From Myxococcales bacterium (GTDB taxonomy: Bacteria > Myxococcota_A > Bradymonadia > UBA7976 > UBA1532): a stretch of 64,000 bases of DNA. The DNA is taken from contig JACKDL010000011.1 of the NCBI GenBank assembly GCA_020633555.1, positions 124,001 through 188,000 on the forward strand, read 5' to 3'. A program made the translations under genes and the position numbers. Below the pieces are notes generated by a model. The model was given only the letters and a program-made list of their open reading frames with translations. It searched no databases and was not told the DNA's origin. This document shows, in pieces, positions 62,635-64,000 of this stretch; position 1 is the first letter of the stretch; every line of letters begins with the position of its first letter.

Positions 62635-64000
62635 AGCCCAGTGAAGCGAAGGTCCTGAAGAATGTGGCGCAGGCCGGACTGCACCATACGGAGTGCTGGC
62701 GGCGGGGGCCGGCGGGCGAATCCCGTTCCGGGCGGGCGGCGCTGGCGCGTTGGCGTGATCTGGAGGCCCGAGCCGTTGCGGGCGCAGATGCCTCGGCAGC
62801 GTCGGGTCTCCGCGTCGCGCTGATGGGCCGTGTAAAAGCAGGGAAGTCGACGCTGCTCAACGGCCTCGTCGGCCAGACCGTCGCGGGGACGCACGCGTTT
62901 GAGCTGACCACCGCGATCCACGAGGTTGCCGTCCGGTCTGGGCCGCGAGGTCCCCGCGCCTTGCTGCGGCGAGCTGACCAGCCTGACGCTGAGATGTCGC
63001 CCCTTGAGTTGGCTGAGCTCATTCAAGCCAATCGAGATGCACCCGACTTCTGGAGCTCGGTTGAGCATCTCCAGACCTGGGTCGAGGTCCTCGAGATCCC
63101 CGAAAGAGTCACGCTGTTCGACACCCCGGGCGTCGGGACAATGACCCAAGCGAACGCCCAGCGTGCAAACGACTTTCTGGAAGCCGCCCACGTGATTTTG
63201 TGGGTCCAGAGTGCGACGAGCTTGGGCAACGCCGAGGACGAGCGCTTTCTCCGTGAGCTCGCACGCCGCGGCTTGCCTCTCGTCACCGTGGTCACCAGGG
63301 CCGACACCTTGGATGAGGACGAAGTCGAAGAGGTGTTGAAGTGGTTCAGTCGGCGTTTCCCTGACCTACCGGCCCCGATACTCACCGCGGCCCCGCTTTG
63401 GCAAACCCAGGACACGAGCGCTGGGCGGGTGTCGCTCCTCAAGACCCTGGCGGGCTTCTCAACGGGCAAGCTCGAAGCCCCGGGGAGTGAGACCCTGCGC
63501 GGTGACCTGGTCGACGCTGCAGAGGCTGAGCAGGCAAGCATCGCTCGCCTTCTGACCGTGTTTGAGCACGTGGAGCGCTCTGCGGAGTTGCTGAAGCGGC
63601 GGGTGCTGGACGAGGTGCAAGAGCACGTGGCCGAGCACGTTGAGAGGCTGCTTCGGTTGCGAAGCGACGAGATCAAGGGGGAGCTGAGGGACCGAGTCTC
63701 GAAGCGCAAAGAAGTGGACACGGTCTTGGCGGACGTCTTCTCGACTCATCTGGGCGAGCACGCCACCACTGCGATCCTCAACGAGGTGGAGCGCGAAGCC
63801 CGGGACCGGCTGATGGTCGCATGGGGTGAGCGCCTGGGCGATGCCCTGCAGCAACTGAACCAGCACCTTGCGTCTGCCGTCGAGGAGATCGACCAACGGC
63901 GCCTGGCTCAGATGACCGAGAGCCTCGCGGCCTTGACTCAGCGGCAGTCGGAGGAGCAGTCCAAGGCGCGAGTGGTGGCCGGGGGCTTGGCTGGGGCTGC
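62631..64000 (+). CDS. Dynamin-like GTPase, second of a pair (truncated by window end)
   Basis: At least 456 residues; the gene runs off the right edge. P-loop GRVKAGKSTLLNGL (Lys72), a switch I Thr pair in FELTTAIHEV, G3 FDTPGVG (Asp164) and a G4-like VTRAD in place of NKxD. Helical, Glu/Arg-rich sequence follows (ERSAELLKRRVLDEVQEHVA), typical of a dynamin stalk. Paired, overlapping dynamin-like genes are known from other bacteria, where the partners form hetero-oligomers (for example the Campylobacter DLP pair). The rest of the module is beyond this window. Confidence 0.8.
   Translation, partial: MKPSEAKVLKNVAQAGLHHTECWRRGPAGESRSGRAALARWRDLEARAVAGADASAASGLRVALMGRVKAGKSTLLNGLVGQTVAGTHAFELTTAIHEVAVRSGPRGPRALLRRADQPDAEMSPLELAELIQANRDAPDFWSSVEHLQTWVEVLEIPERVTLFDTPGVGTMTQANAQRANDFLEAAHVILWVQSATSLGNAEDERFLRELARRGLPLVTVVTRADTLDEDEVEEVLKWFSRRFPDLPAPILTAAPLWQTQDTSAGRVSLLKTLAGFSTGKLEAPGSETLRGDLVDAAEAEQASIARLLTVFEHVERSAELLKRRVLDEVQEHVAEHVERLLRLRSDEIKGELRDRVSKRKEVDTVLADVFSTHLGEHATTAILNEVEREARDRLMVAWGERLGDALQQLNQHLASAVEEIDQRRLAQMTESLAALTQRQSEEQSKARVVAGGLAGA

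Overview
The window looks like a chromosomal piece of a high-GC, strongly GC3-biased Gram-negative bacterium, most likely a myxobacterium-like deltaproteobacterium (Myxococcota or a relative). This rests on the many lipoproteins with long Ala/Pro/Asp linkers (DAAP and DGG tracts), thrombospondin type 3 and Cys-rich tandem-repeat surface proteins, a caspase-STAND-propeller protein, and a paired NfeD/flotillin locus. No rRNA, tRNA or CRISPR array was seen. The taxon is an inference from protein style, not from a marker gene.

Layout. (1) 1-6.1 kb: end of a thiolase-like gene, a REP-associated (Y1, HUH) transposase, a 45-bp direct-repeat tract, then a caspase-like/nSTAND1/beta-propeller protein translationally coupled to a secreted hemopexin-repeat protein. 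(2) 6.1-12.6 kb, minus strand: a gene remnant, an RCC1-repeat lipoprotein, an alpha/beta hydrolase, and an overlapping run nfeD > floA > 61-aa protein > HEVGH zincin-like protein. (3) 12.8-20.7 kb: housekeeping run acpP > fabF > rpiB > nrdR > ribD > ribE > ribBX > ribH > nusB > signal-peptidase-like gene. Its RibBA has a degenerate GTP cyclohydrolase half, and its signal peptidase has both catalytic residues changed. (4) 20.9-35.8 kb: a nitrite/NO respiration island. On the minus strand norE > norF > VOC protein > B12-binding radical SAM protein > epimerase > nnrS are chained by overlaps. On the plus strand norR is followed by three GT-N7-AC NorR-type sites and a sigma-54 promoter driving norC-norB-norQ-norD-nirK-nirV-sco. 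NirK carries a C-terminal cytochrome c, and NorC has two haems. (5) 35.8-51.2 kb: exported proteins (metallophosphoesterase, cytochrome-type and TSP3 lipoproteins, two paralogous 15-residue-repeat fibre-like proteins around a TPR protein, a CcdA-thioredoxin fusion, a Cys-repeat/propeller lipoprotein) plus an SNF2 helicase and an inverted-repeat element. (6) 51.4-64 kb: a defence-like island with a DrmD-type SNF2 helicase, a large N6-adenine methyltransferase and a PLD-family protein, all with overlapping or abutting genes. After 84 bp comes a second set: a coiled-coil membrane-anchored protein and two dynamin-like GTPases, the last cut off by the window edge.

How it works together. The nor/nir island should reduce nitrite to NO and NO to N2O under NorR/sigma-54 control, with Sco and NirV supporting copper-site maturation. 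The 51-64 kb island is the best candidate for a little-described system: a stripped DISARM-like helicase-methylase-PLD set next to a dynamin-pair module. The methylase has a block of lower GC exactly where a target-recognition domain would sit, suggesting specificity exchange. Two genes (48.8 and 51.4 kb) each need one single-base frame change in a C or G run. These may be sequencing errors, slippage or real lesions.
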